DNA from: Cladorrhinum sp. PSN259
Lineage: Eukaryota; Ascomycota; Sordariomycetes; Sordariales; Podosporaceae
DNA length: 64,000 bases
Direction of reading: 5' to 3'
NCBI GenBank assembly: GCA_033725935.1
Contig: MU867141.1
Span: 27,107-91,106, forward strand
Below the pieces are notes generated by a model. The model was not told the origin of the DNA, searched no databases, and saw nothing but the letters and a program-made list of their open reading frames with translations. How positions within the stretch are numbered: position 1 is the first letter of the stretch; every line of letters begins with the position of its first letter. The translations under genes were made by a program, and so were the position numbers. Positions 1 through 9,784 of this stretch are shown piece by piece.

Positions 1-2
1 TC

Positions 3-713
3 CCATTCTCAACCTTCTTATCCCTCCTCCCACCCCTCCGGCCCCGTTTATACTCAATCTCGTCCTCCCCTCTCCACTCGCCCTCGACGGTATCACTCAC
101 CTACTCCCTTCTTCAATCCTCTCAAACATCATCAGGTAACGCGCACCTCGGCGTCGCCACCTCGCACCTCTCATCCCTCCTCCCCGGCGACATCTTGCCA
201 ATATCAGTCAAGCAGTCCCATGTTTCCTTCCATTTACCCACCCGCCAAGAAATTTCTTCCACACCGATAATAATGATTGCCGCCGGGGCTGGTATTGCAC
301 CGTTTAGGGGGTTTATTCAGGAGTTGGCGGTTATGCATTCCCAAGGGATACAATTACCGAGTGTGGTATTGTATTATGGATGTAGAAGCGCGAGTCAAGA
401 TGATTTGTACAGGGACGAGCTGGACGAGTATCAGGAGAAGGGGGTCGTGAAGGTGAGGCGGGCGTATAGTCGGGAGCCCGCCGGGAAGAAGAAACAGTAT
501 GTCGGGGATGTGTTGTGGGAGGACAGGGCTCAGATTAAGAAACTGTGGGATGAAGGTGGCAAGGCGTTTGTTTGTGGGAGTCGAAGTGTCGGCGAGGGTG
601 TGAAGAAGGTGCTTGGCAGGCTGGTTTTGGGGGATGATGTAGGGGAGGGGCAAGTGAAGGGGTGGTTTGATGGGGTGAGGAACTTGAGGGTTGCTGTTGA
701 CGTTTTTGATTGA
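3..713 (+). CDS. Bifunctional P450:NADPH-P450 reductase (CYP505-like), 3' part only
   Basis: The gene is cut by the window edge. Only the reductase C-terminus remains, and the frame is open from base 3 with no start codon. It shows the FAD-binding motif RPRLYSISSSP close to the edge, then the NADPH-binding half: GAGAGIAPFRGFIQE, a YYGCRS..DDLYRDEL segment, VRRAYSRE, and FVCGSR, ending in VDVFD. In CYP505/P450foxy enzymes this module passes electrons from NADPH through FAD and FMN to a fused haem domain that hydroxylates fatty acids below the chain end. The DVFD end and the spacing fit the fusion enzymes better than stand-alone CPR, which ends in Trp. The haem and FMN domains would lie before base 1, so the fusion is inferred. 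Confidence 0.85.
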   Translation, partial: PFSTFLSLLPPLRPRLYSISSSPLHSPSTVSLTYSLLQSSQTSSGNAHLGVATSHLSSLLPGDILPISVKQSHVSFHLPTRQEISSTPIIMIAAGAGIAPFRGFIQELAVMHSQGIQLPSVVLYYGCRSASQDDLYRDELDEYQEKGVVKVRRAYSREPAGKKKQYVGDVLWEDRAQIKKLWDEGGKAFVCGSRSVGEGVKKVLGRLVLGDDVGEGQVKGWFDGVRNLRVAVDVFD

Positions 714-2101
714 GTTGTTTTAGGTGCAGCGCGAGGGGGACATGACTCGGATTGATAGGTATAATTCTTTTTTTTTTGGGTTTTTTTTTGTGTTAACTTA
801 CATCTGTACTACTCCTCTCCTTTAAAATAAATATTTATTCAAAGTACCTCAATTTCCTTTCTCTCCGCGTCTGCAAACCAATCAAAGTCTCATAACGCTC
901 CTGATTCAAGATACTATTATAACCGTACTAACTCAGCCTTCCGAACCGTGATTCTTGTGTAAGGTATAGCATTATCGGGCATAACCGGAAGGCAAGTTTG
1001 GAAAGTGCATGTTGACAGGGGATGATGAAGAGAGAGAAGGAGATGAAAACTTGGCTGGTGGTTTGCCGATTCAAGTTATTTTAAGCGAATCAGGATCCAC
1101 TTTATCCTTCAGGATATCCAAGAGTTGGGTTTCGAGATTTATGGTGCTAATTGTGGCGTTTCTTAGCCAGCTTATCAACATAGTTAAGGTTGTGTTACCG
1201 CCTTCCGCGATGTCAGTGGACAGGATTGTATGCTATAGGCATCAGCGTTTCTTGTTCAGTTAGTAGTATTGGAAGCTTCCTTGGCTAGCGGCGTAAAATA
1301 TGAGACTCGGAAGACGGGCCGTTCTTTGAGTTGGTGCAACCAGCGGGCCGTTGTAGGAAAAGGGGGCTGGAGTTAGCGGAGACCAACTGCTAGTTCTGGA
1401 TCTTGCTGCCTGTAGGGCTAGGCAGAATTCCATATTTGAGGTACCGTGACGGATATCGAATGATGCTATTTCTCGGATTTCCATGCAGCTTTCGGCCGGT
1501 GAGCACCACCCGGACTAACTGTTTTGCTCGTTAGATACTTGCATACATGGTAATGTAGCAATGGTGCTGCGCCGCACTCTCGCCCAAGACACGCCTGCTG
1601 ACGGCTGCCCTACAAGGCCCCGCCACGACACCTGGAAGTGCAGCATATGCATGGCGCTTAAACATCGCCTTTTATGATTGGCTTCGTCTTTACGAGAAGG
1701 GGACCAGGGGCCAAAACATCCTTGGCAGAGTTAGAGCTCTTTCGCTCAAGGAGCCTAGAGCCGTAGCAGTGACGGAAAAGAATGCCTTTTAGGCTCTTAA
1801 TCTCGTGTCGCCTTGGCTTTTGATGGTGGTTAACTGGTTGCTGTGACCCCATGGGAGCAGGGATGGAGCTGAGAAAGTCAGTTGGGGGCGCAAAGGTCGA
1901 GGAAGGTAGTTGAAGCAATAGAGATACTATCGAGAAGAAGGGTTTTTAATATATGTATAAAACCATGTAGAGACCGCAATTCTCAATTTAGAAATAGAAA
2001 CAATGGGGGCTAGAGACTGTGGGAGAAGAAGAAAAAAACTGGACAAATATTGAGCCTGAAGTTCTGGAGATACTCATGGTTCATGACACCCTATCTTTAG
2101 A
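714..2101. other. Intergenic region, no gene supported
   Basis: This holds the 3' flank of the reductase gene, with a T-rich run near 770-790, and then the promoter side of the Zn2Cys6 gene. Short open frames occur, but none has a recognisable domain or a plausible splice partner. I see no repeat or RNA gene. Confidence 0.6.
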
Positions 2102-3961
2102 ATGTCACAATCTCCCTCTCCCAGCAGCAGCAGCAATAATGGCCAACGCACCACGTCGGGGACCAACCAGAGACGGGTCAGCACGCCAAAAGTCCGAACA
2201 GGTTGCATCACCTGTAAGTCTCGGCACGTCAAGTGCGATGAACGGAAGCCATTATGTTTTCGATGCGAAAAGGCCGGAATGCCATGTGCGGGATATGCCA
2301 CGAATCTCGAGCCCCGTATGTCGAAGAAAGCCGCAAAGTCCGCCGAGCAACTCAGGAGTGGTCCTCGTCCCCTGCAGATGATCCGACCTGCCGTCTCCCC
2401 GTCCGCTGGCCATGTCGAAAAAGATATCATCTACTATGAACTACTCCGGTACTCTTTCGTCAATGACCTCGCCGGTTATTTCAATGCCGACTTTTGGTCC
2501 CGCATTCTGCTCTCCGATAGCACGGGCATGCAGGAAGGGTGTGTTCAGCACGCCATCCTTGCCATCGGCGCACTATCTAAAGCCATGTTTTTCGGGTACA
2601 CTTCCCAGAGCCGCCAGCCGGCAGATTCCCTGGCTTCTCCTTTGAGTCCACAGATTCCTGTGCTCAACTCTCACCATCGAGCCGCCATCCATCACCAGAA
2701 CCAAGCCATATCACTCTGTCTCCAACAAACGAGAGAAAGCCAAGATGGCCTGCCGGCTCGAACACTTCTCACCCTCACTTTACTTCTGGTTGCTTACCAG
2801 TTTCTACAAGGCGACATGACAGCAGCCGGTGGGCTCATGACGAGCGGGATCCGCCTTCTTCAAGATTCACTGACCATGCTCAGAGACAGAGCCGCCCGGC
2901 TCGAAGAAGACACAGAGTACATTCTCCCTCTGCTCTCCGCCATGGGATGCGGGCATACCGACACCTGGAGCCCATTCGCGGTTCCTTTCTCGAGCCCAAC
3001 GCCCGATATTAATACCCTCGAGATCCACTTCCCGGTCGTCGGCCAGGCGAGTACCCTCGAGTCCATGAATCTCTGGGAGACCTTTCACGGCCGATGTATT
3101 TCCTTCATCACGCGGGCAATGCAACCAACGTTTGGTCAAACAACCACCACCCCAGCCTCGGTTATGCAACAAGAACAAGCCCGTCTCCTTGCCTTGCTCC
3201 GGCAATGGCAACCCATTATAGTGTCATACACGGCGACCCCCCAGCCACACGACGGCATGAGAACGCACAAAGCAGTTCGACTCATCAACCTCCAATACTA
3301 CACCGACTTGATATACCTCTCTTGGTGTCTAGACACCACAGAGACAGCATGTGACGCTCTCGAGACCGAGTTCCGTCAGATCCTACACATCACAGACGAG
3401 TTTTTGTGCGACATTTCTTCGCCAACCACGTCGTATACTTACTCTGGAGGGAGCATAGGGGGCTCGCTATTGCTTGTTGCGACAAAGTGTTGGAGTAGAC
3501 AATTAAGAGTGAAGGCTTTGCAGTCTCTGAGGAGAATGTCGTTGAGAGATGGCGTGTTGGGGGAATGGGAAGCTAAAACGATTGTGTGTTGTTTGGGTTT
3601 GGTGTTATTAGAAGAGGGTAGAAGAGAAGAGAGGGGAATGGTAGAAGGTGAGAATAGGTGGTTATGGACTGGTGTTTATAATACTACCGAGGCAGGTAGA
3701 AAGGTAGTGGTGGCCGAGTATACGAGGATGCCAGTGGTGCCGGATGAGAGAGGACAAGTGGTGAGAAGATGGTTACTGTTGGATCTGGAGAGGTGGATGA
3801 TAACAGGAAATGAGGAGAGTGATGAAATCTTGGTGGATTTGGGAGTTCTAGAGGTTAGGAACGGGGAGTTGGATTGTGATATGCCGTTGACGAGTGGGAC
3901 GGGAGGTTGTTGGGATGGGCTGATGGTGTGTGATGGGATGGAATGTTCTGTTATGAACTAA
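2102..3961 (+). CDS. Zn2Cys6 fungal transcription factor
   Basis: A single-exon gene of 619 residues. After a Ser-rich N-terminus, a Gal4-type binuclear zinc cluster occupies residues 35-62, with the six Cys spaced C-x2-C-x6-C-x6-C-x2-C-x6-C (C35, C38, C45, C52, C55, C62). It would bind DNA in the nucleus. The rest is a long, mainly helical region like the fungal-specific transcription factor domain of the DUF3468/Fungal_trans_2 kind. That part is judged from its general look (LLRYSFVNDLAGYFNADFW, an AILAIGAL motif) and not from a profile. The start is the ATG that keeps the short Ser/Asn-rich leader; upstream ATGs lie in other frames. Base usage shifts to AG-rich in the last 450 bp, which encode a more variable tail. 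Target genes are unknown. The neighbour on the left is the P450 fusion, and a regulatory link to it is only a guess. Confidence 0.9.
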   Translation: MSQSPSPSSSSNNGQRTTSGTNQRRVSTPKVRTGCITCKSRHVKCDERKPLCFRCEKAGMPCAGYATNLEPRMSKKAAKSAEQLRSGPRPLQMIRPAVSPSAGHVEKDIIYYELLRYSFVNDLAGYFNADFWSRILLSDSTGMQEGCVQHAILAIGALSKAMFFGYTSQSRQPADSLASPLSPQIPVLNSHHRAAIHHQNQAISLCLQQTRESQDGLPARTLLTLTLLLVAYQFLQGDMTAAGGLMTSGIRLLQDSLTMLRDRAARLEEDTEYILPLLSAMGCGHTDTWSPFAVPFSSPTPDINTLEIHFPVVGQASTLESMNLWETFHGRCISFITRAMQPTFGQTTTTPASVMQQEQARLLALLRQWQPIIVSYTATPQPHDGMRTHKAVRLINLQYYTDLIYLSWCLDTTETACDALETEFRQILHITDEFLCDISSPTTSYTYSGGSIGGSLLLVATKCWSRQLRVKALQSLRRMSLRDGVLGEWEAKTIVCCLGLVLLEEGRREERGMVEGENRWLWTGVYNTTEAGRKVVVAEYTRMPVVPDERGQVVRRWLLLDLERWMITGNEESDEILVDLGVLEVRNGELDCDMPLTSGTGGCWDGLMVCDGMECSVMN

Positions 3962-4260
3962 TCAAGAAGGGAATATATGAAACATACTTCTATACAAGCT
4001 AATTCACAGCAGGATATCTTTCTCTATTCTTGTTATTATAATTCTCCAGGGCTTTTTGAACAGAACTAGGGTTAGGGTCAACATCGCTCGCACTACATAC
4101 GAAGCTTTCCAAATCCGGACGAGCAGGGGATTGGGGTTTCCAAATGCGGCCAAGTAAAGAGCTGCTGCCTACGTATATTCCACCGCTGACGAATTTCTCA
4201 AATATAACTTGCCGAGTTCATCACCATCGTCAATAATCCATCATAAAAAAAATTAAAAAA

Positions 4261-5373
4261 ATGGCGGCCATCAACGCAAACAACAAGCAAGCCATGAGAG
4301 CGAGATGCAGGATAATCGCCGCCGAAAACAGCAATACCATCACACCTAAAATCATTCAAGAGCTCCCAAACCTTCGTCCGGCAATGGCCGAAAAAATCAA
4401 TCTCAACGCCCTTGCTCCTCTCAACCCCGCCGACTGCCCACGCTTCATCCTCAGCGCTGCCAACTACCCAGAACTTCCAGATATTGTTGCCAACAGCAGG
4501 GCGCACCTCGCTTACCCAGCCACCACCGCCCTCCCCGATCAGAGATGGTACGGCACCATGCTCAAGGTGATCAACCAGGACACATTTGACTGCGCCATGT
4601 CACTGCCCAGCGCCATCTTTGGACTCACAACGGCCGATAAGAACGCCGATCGACTGGAAAGAAAGATGCTCAGAAGGCTGCAAAATGTGTGCGGTCAACC
4701 CGATAAGCTGCAACAGATTGCGGGCAGGGTAGCCGTCATGAACTTTGCCAACGAAAGCAATCCCGGAGGAGGGTGGACAAATGGAGCCCTCGCGCAGGAG
4801 GAGTATCTGTGCTACCGCAGCACCCTGGGCGCAAGTCTGCTGCAGACACACTACCCCTGGCAGCCAAGGGAAGGACTGTACACCCAGGACGTGGTCATTT
4901 ACCGCGAAGCAATCGGGTACACTCCACCCGATTTCGGACACAGGCTGCTTCCGCAGACCAGCTACATAGGTGGAGCCGAGAACTTGCCCGTCGTCAGCGC
5001 CCTCAGCGTTGCAGCCATTTTTAGACCTCGAACTCACCGTGGCAGCAATAACCCAAATAACACGTACTACAGCAATCCTTCGCATAGGGAGCTGACCAAG
5101 GACAAGATTCGTCTGACGCTGCGGATGGCGGCTCGAAAGGGGCATACAATTATCGTTCTCGGTGCGTTTGGGTGCGGGGCATTCGCGAATCCCCCCACGG
5201 GTGTTTGTCACTGCTTTACAGAAGTGTTGCAAGAACCGGAATTTCAGGGCGGGTGGTTCAAGGAGATTTGGTTTGCCGTTCTCGACCCCCAGAGGGAAGG
5301 GAATTACCCAATCTTTCGAGACCACATGACGAGGGAGGCATATATGGTTTCAGACAAGGTTCCGGCTCCTTGA
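4261..5373 (+). CDS. Microbial-type poly(ADP-ribose) glycohydrolase (PARG, TIGR02452/DUF2263-like)
   Basis: A single-exon gene of 370 residues. The PARG signature is clear: a triple Gly at 169-171 (NESNPGGG), then seven residues, then QEE at 179-181. In bacterial and fungal PARGs this loop places the catalytic Glu against the ribose-ribose bond of poly(ADP-ribose). A macrodomain-like GAFGCGAFANPP motif follows near residue 300, where the family binds the diphosphate. The preceding AGRVAVMNFAN strand also matches. About 115 N-terminal residues carry the helical accessory part seen in the microbial type. The enzyme would strip ADP-ribose polymers from proteins in nucleus or cytosol. The start sits directly after an A-rich leader. 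It points away from the Zn2Cys6 gene and converges with the APH-fold gene to its right. No odd features. Confidence 0.9.
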   Translation: MAAINANNKQAMRARCRIIAAENSNTITPKIIQELPNLRPAMAEKINLNALAPLNPADCPRFILSAANYPELPDIVANSRAHLAYPATTALPDQRWYGTMLKVINQDTFDCAMSLPSAIFGLTTADKNADRLERKMLRRLQNVCGQPDKLQQIAGRVAVMNFANESNPGGGWTNGALAQEEYLCYRSTLGASLLQTHYPWQPREGLYTQDVVIYREAIGYTPPDFGHRLLPQTSYIGGAENLPVVSALSVAAIFRPRTHRGSNNPNNTYYSNPSHRELTKDKIRLTLRMAARKGHTIIVLGAFGCGAFANPPTGVCHCFTEVLQEPEFQGGWFKEIWFAVLDPQREGNYPIFRDHMTREAYMVSDKVPAP

Positions 5374-5719
5374 GGAATGTTATTTGTGTCAATATGTGTG
5401 TATTACAATCAGCGCTATGCTTCAATTTAATAGAAAAAAAGACAAAACAGTTCTGCTACTAAGTTGTACTATCCTATACTCCCACCATCCCTCCGTGAGG
5501 ACATCCTACAGTATGCATGAGAAATCAGGATGCTTGATAAAAGAAAAAGAAAAAGAAAAATAACATGGAATCGTCCCCTTGTTCTTTAGCCCCTTCTCCT
5601 GGTATTCGATCTCACCGATACTTATCATCCACCCATTTCGCGAATCCCCAAATACTCTTCTCATATATCTCTTCAATCTCATTTCAATGACTTGATCTCC
5701 AAATGTACAGCCAACCCTC
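5374..5719. other. Convergent intergenic region
   Basis: This is the shared 3' flank of the PARG gene and the APH-fold gene, which run towards each other. It holds an A-rich run of AAAAAG type near 5540-5565. No gene was seen. Confidence 0.6.
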
Positions 5720-7506
5720 TCAAACCATCCTAGTCCTCACCAGAGCCACAGAAGTAGTGGAACCAGACCCGCCAGGCTGTTTCACCGTGACTGTCGAACC
5801 ACTACTCACCAGAGTAGAAGTCGAAGCGGTACTCATCGAGCTGCCCGGCCTAACGGGCAGTGGACTGCCAGGTCTAGGACTGGACGGTCTCGAGTCTGAT
5901 TCCTGCTGTCCGTGTCCTCCTCTGCTCTTCCACTGGGGAGTGCGGAACGTGACAGAAGGCGAGGTCACACCGCCCGTGCCTGGCCTCGCCGCACCACCAC
6001 CTCCAGCCGTGGAAACTCTCCCAGAGAAAGAAGGAGTAGGTGTCCCCGATCTCGACTGCGGACCAGGAACGGTTTCCTGGTCGACACTCCTGTTGATACC
6101 CATGCGTAAAACGTGCATGAGGCTCACGAATTCCCGCCGCTCAATAGCGTCGGCCCACTGTTCCACCCTGACAGGATAAAACTGGGTCCCGCAGCGGGAA
6201 ACGGCACCGAGGAAATCGACTTTTAGTTCCGACTCTTCGACTTCCTTGTCCCACTCCGGTCGGAGCTGGCGCATTCGGTCGTAGTAGATTTTTCGGAGGT
6301 TGGTTTGTTCGTACTCCATCAGATGGATCCAGTAGAGTTCTGTCTTGCCCTCGTTGTCTAGCGTCCATTCGTCGTCTTCCTGTCCTTGGGAAGGTAGGGA
6401 TTCTGCAGTGGATGACTGGGACTGGGAAACGTTGGTGTAGCATTGGCGGTCTGGTTTGGTGGTTCGTCCTGCGCCGCGGAGGAAGGCAGGCATTTGGCAC
6501 GCCATCCATCTTGGAAGGGCCGAGACGCATTCCCTGAATTATGTTTTAGACAAAAAATTGCCGAGGGGAAAGGAAGAGAAAAAACTTACCATCCAATTAC
6601 ACCGGTTACTTTGCCTTGGTCGTCTACCATGATGTTTTTCAAAGAGAGGTCGTCGTGCCAGAGCACCGTGTTCTCTGCTGGGTTGAGGAGAGAAGGAAAA
6701 ACCTTGTGCACCAGACGCATCAGCTTTCTTGCAAGCCGCAAAACCATCTCGGCGTGGTCCTTGTCGTCTTGGGTTTGCGCCTTGGCGAGAGCGGTGCTAT
6801 GCTCTGATATTATCAGGTTGAGATAGGCACGCAGCCAGTCGTGGGATGAGTGGAATGGTCCGCGGGGGATCGGGTAGCTGTATCGAGGCCCAGCAAAGAA
6901 TACCGGGTCAACGATAGGACCGGGTTCTGGGTTGGTTGAGTGATTGTCTGACTCTGGAAGCGTTCCCAACGTGCCGATAGACCTGAAACCCCGACCGAGA
7001 TTGCCGCATCGGAACAGCTGAGAGTGAAATTCAGCGACTCGCTTGGTGAGCGCCTCCTTTTGGGTGTCGGTCATCTTTCTCCAGCGGCAATACGCTGGCT
7101 TCCCCGGGATGCATTCCATCAGAAGCCATTCAAACCCCAGCTCGTCCTGCCCTGCAAAGTCCTGGAATGCGATGACCTTGGGTACTGGGATGTCGGTTGA
7201 GCGATGCACCAGACGGAGGGTGAGTGCCTCTGCACGTGTCTTGTTGCGGGGGTCAACGGGCAGGGAGATGCGCATCATGTATTTTCCGCGGATTGTGTCG
7301 ACATTGTACAGCTTGCTGAAGTCGCCGTTGCAGTGGAAGGTGACGATGCAGTGGTCCCTGGCGGCATCGTCGTCGTCGATGCGCAGTGCGCGGCGACATA
7401 CGCGATCGATGACTTCAATCTGGGGTTGCCTGGCCCATCGTGCTACGGGACCCAGACCGTTGTCGTCCCAGATGAGGCCATCCCGGCTTCCCGTCGGGGA
7501 CCGCAT
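5720..7506 (-). CDS. Aminoglycoside-phosphotransferase-fold (APH/ChoK) protein, possibly a pseudokinase
   Basis: Two exons, 7506-6590 and 6533-5720, joined over a GTAAGT...CAG intron, give 576 residues. The N-lobe contains YMMRISLPV and the segment TDIPVPKVIAF that is usual in fungal APH-like proteins, followed by EWLLMECIPG. The catalytic loop reads HDDLSLKNIMVD, with the base Asp and the Asn present. The next motif, which normally supplies the second metal-binding Asp as an I-D-W-E string, here reads IGWE: the codon is GGA (Gly). That would impair Mg-ATP binding unless another residue substitutes. The C-terminal 170 residues are Ser/Pro/Gly-rich and probably disordered. The start at 7506 (MRSPTGS) was chosen because the upstream in-frame stretch is low in resemblance; a start at 7710 is possible. 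Substrate unknown. Confidence 0.75.
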
Positions 7507-8226
7507 TGTTCTGCTGCCGGGTTGTTTTTTATTTTTTTTTGTTAGACGAGTCGTCGCATTTGGCAGACGGAACCTTCTCGCAGTCTCCCCAACAATGACG
7601 ACGACGGGGCGACCAGAATTCCCACCGATTCGAAAATGATTGGGCTGCGAAAAAAGGAAACGCGAAAGTGGAATAGTGGGACTGCAGTGACAGTCAACAA
7701 AGCTTCCCATTGGTTAAAAGTGGCCTCCTGACCTGCACCCTCATTCGCGATAACCGCTGATAAGGCTTGGCTGTATTTTAAAATCTTCAAAAAGGAGGTG
7801 ATTTACCAAAGATATCATTTTCTGGTGGTTTGTAAATAATTGATGATTATTAGGGATATCAGTCCTTACATTAAAATCTATAATTCTAATCTCACTCATT
7901 ACTTGGTTTACCGTGCCATTCGATTTCTTGGCATTAATGTTTCACCTTTCACATATTATATACGGAGTTAAAGTTAACCGCCATCTGCAACTAAAAAAGC
8001 AAGGACTATACAATGTACATACATGCAGTCTGCATATGCGACTTGGCCAGAAGAAACATTCTAAAAAGTCTCAAATGTCCGTGCATATCACAATCTACAT
8101 TTCATCATGACGTAGCCCAACAACATTCTCAAACACACCCTAATTTCACATTTCCATGTTATTAAATGAGATGAACATCTTTCATCTTTTTCATCCTTGA
8201 TCCTCGATTAAAGAAAAAGGATCAGC
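7507..8226. other. Divergent intergenic region
   Basis: The APH-fold gene and the alpha/beta hydrolase gene are transcribed away from each other from here. The right part (7780-8220) is AT-rich. No gene, repeat or RNA was recognised. Confidence 0.55.
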
Positions 8227-9401
8227 ATGTCTGAGGCCCTAAACAACGCATTTTCGGTCCCAGGCACCAGAGCCCATCGGGCCAACGGGGCAATTGTCGA
8301 CTTTCTTTACAACCATCCAACTCTCAAACTGGGAGGCGATACTGGTTTCATCTCTGAGCGGTCTGGTCATCAAAGTATCTTTGGAATCCACAAAATCCCC
8401 AAGGGCAGGGTTTACCCCATTCACGAGGTCGAGTTCACTGCCATCCGTGGACCTCATGGAACCATACCCATTCGGGTCCTTTATCCCGAGTCTGGTGAAG
8501 ATTGGCGAAAAAGAGGCGAAGCAGCAGGGTTGATCTACTTTCATGGCGGAGGATACACCATTGGGAGTGTGGATGAGTTTGAAAACGGGCTGAGGTTGGT
8601 GGCGGAGCAGTCTGGATGTCAGGTATATACAATAATTATCCCGTCTGCTTGAAAATCAATCATGCTCACTTGCTAATTTGGGGAACCAGATCTACTGCGT
8701 TGAATATCGACTAGCTCCAGAATTCAGATATCCGGTCCAACTGGACGAGTACGATGCTGTGATCGATTGGCTTCAAGGAGAGGGAGGCATGACAAGAGGC
8801 ATCCATGCTGATCGCCTGGCCGGAGGTGGAGACTCTGCAGGAGGAAACCTCACAGCATCCATCTGTCTGCGTCGTCGTGACCAAGGGAAGAGACCACTGT
8901 GTGCTCAAATCTTGCTTTACCCCGAAGCTCGACTGCCATTTGACACTCTGGCCGCCAAGCAAAACAACACGGGATACTATCTGCAAGCCAATGGCATATT
9001 TGGCTTCACTGACAACTACTTGCCAAGACCGACTCGTCCCAATGGTGAGTTTCCCAGTTGCATCCTGGATATATCCTTGCATTGACTGATCGGATATCAC
9101 AGCCGGCCCGACTCCCCTCGACCCTTATATTTCTCCTGGGATGCAATCTGCAAAGGGCCTGGGAAACGTACCAAAGGCGTTGGTAGTCACAAACGGTTTC
9201 GATCCGTTGAGGGATGTCGGCATCGAATATGCAGGCAAATTGAAGGAAGCGGGTGTGGACGTCACCTGGATTCACTTCGACGACATGACGCATGGATTCT
9301 TGCAAATGACCCCATGGAGTCATGGAGCAGGAGAGGCGGCAAGGGCAATGGCAAAGGCCGTCGGGGATGTGATATACGGAAAGGATGTGGGGAATAAGTA
9401 G
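8227..9401 (+). CDS. Alpha/beta hydrolase, hormone-sensitive-lipase (alpha/beta hydrolase-3) family
   Basis: Three exons (8227-8622, 8690-9044, 9103-9401) give 349 residues. The introns have GTATAT...CCAG and GTGAGT...CACAG ends and restore one frame. The HSL-type oxyanion motif HGGGY lies near residue 105. The nucleophile elbow GGGDSAGGN, with Ser in GDSAG, follows in exon 2. Exon 3 carries NGFDPLRDVG (catalytic Asp) and MTHGFLQM (catalytic His). YRLAPEFRYP matches the conserved YRLAPE..FP strand of the family. There is no signal peptide, so it is probably a cytosolic esterase or lipase acting on small acyl or aryl esters. Both introns interrupt otherwise conserved sequence, which supports the splicing. 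The exact substrate cannot be read from sequence. Confidence 0.9.
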
Positions 9402-9784
9402 AATCACCATGGTACGGATATCCGTCGACGGATACGCGTGTAAGACATCCACCGTTGCAAAGACAGATGATGCCGCCAAGAAGGGTGGTTGGACCAAAAA
9501 CAGCCCAGCCCAGGATATCAACCCCCTGCCTGTCAGCTTGTTAGTGACACCGAACCACTGAAACCCCCTGTTGTCCCACCTGCCAGATTGGTGGATGCAG
9601 CAGTAGCCAACCACCCAAAGTGTCACCGTGGCACAGCAGCTCAACAAGGTGCCCTTTCCCCGCATCTGACGTCGGTCCATTACGAGTCCCCATGATGAAT
9701 CCGCATGGCCAGTGATTTTTATTCTCTTCCTTTTTCTCAGTTTCCATCAATCAATTTCTTTTTTATCAAAAACAATCCATCAGC
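9402..9784. other. Intergenic region
   Basis: This lies between the hydrolase and the AAA ATPase gene on the same strand. It ends in a pyrimidine-rich stretch (9718-9775), typical of a fungal promoter just before the start codon. Nothing else was seen. Confidence 0.55.

Noticed and set aside
4600..5325. 241-codon minus-strand frame opposite the PARG gene
   Set aside because: It is a shadow of a GC-rich coding exon; the plus-strand frame has the PARG signature.
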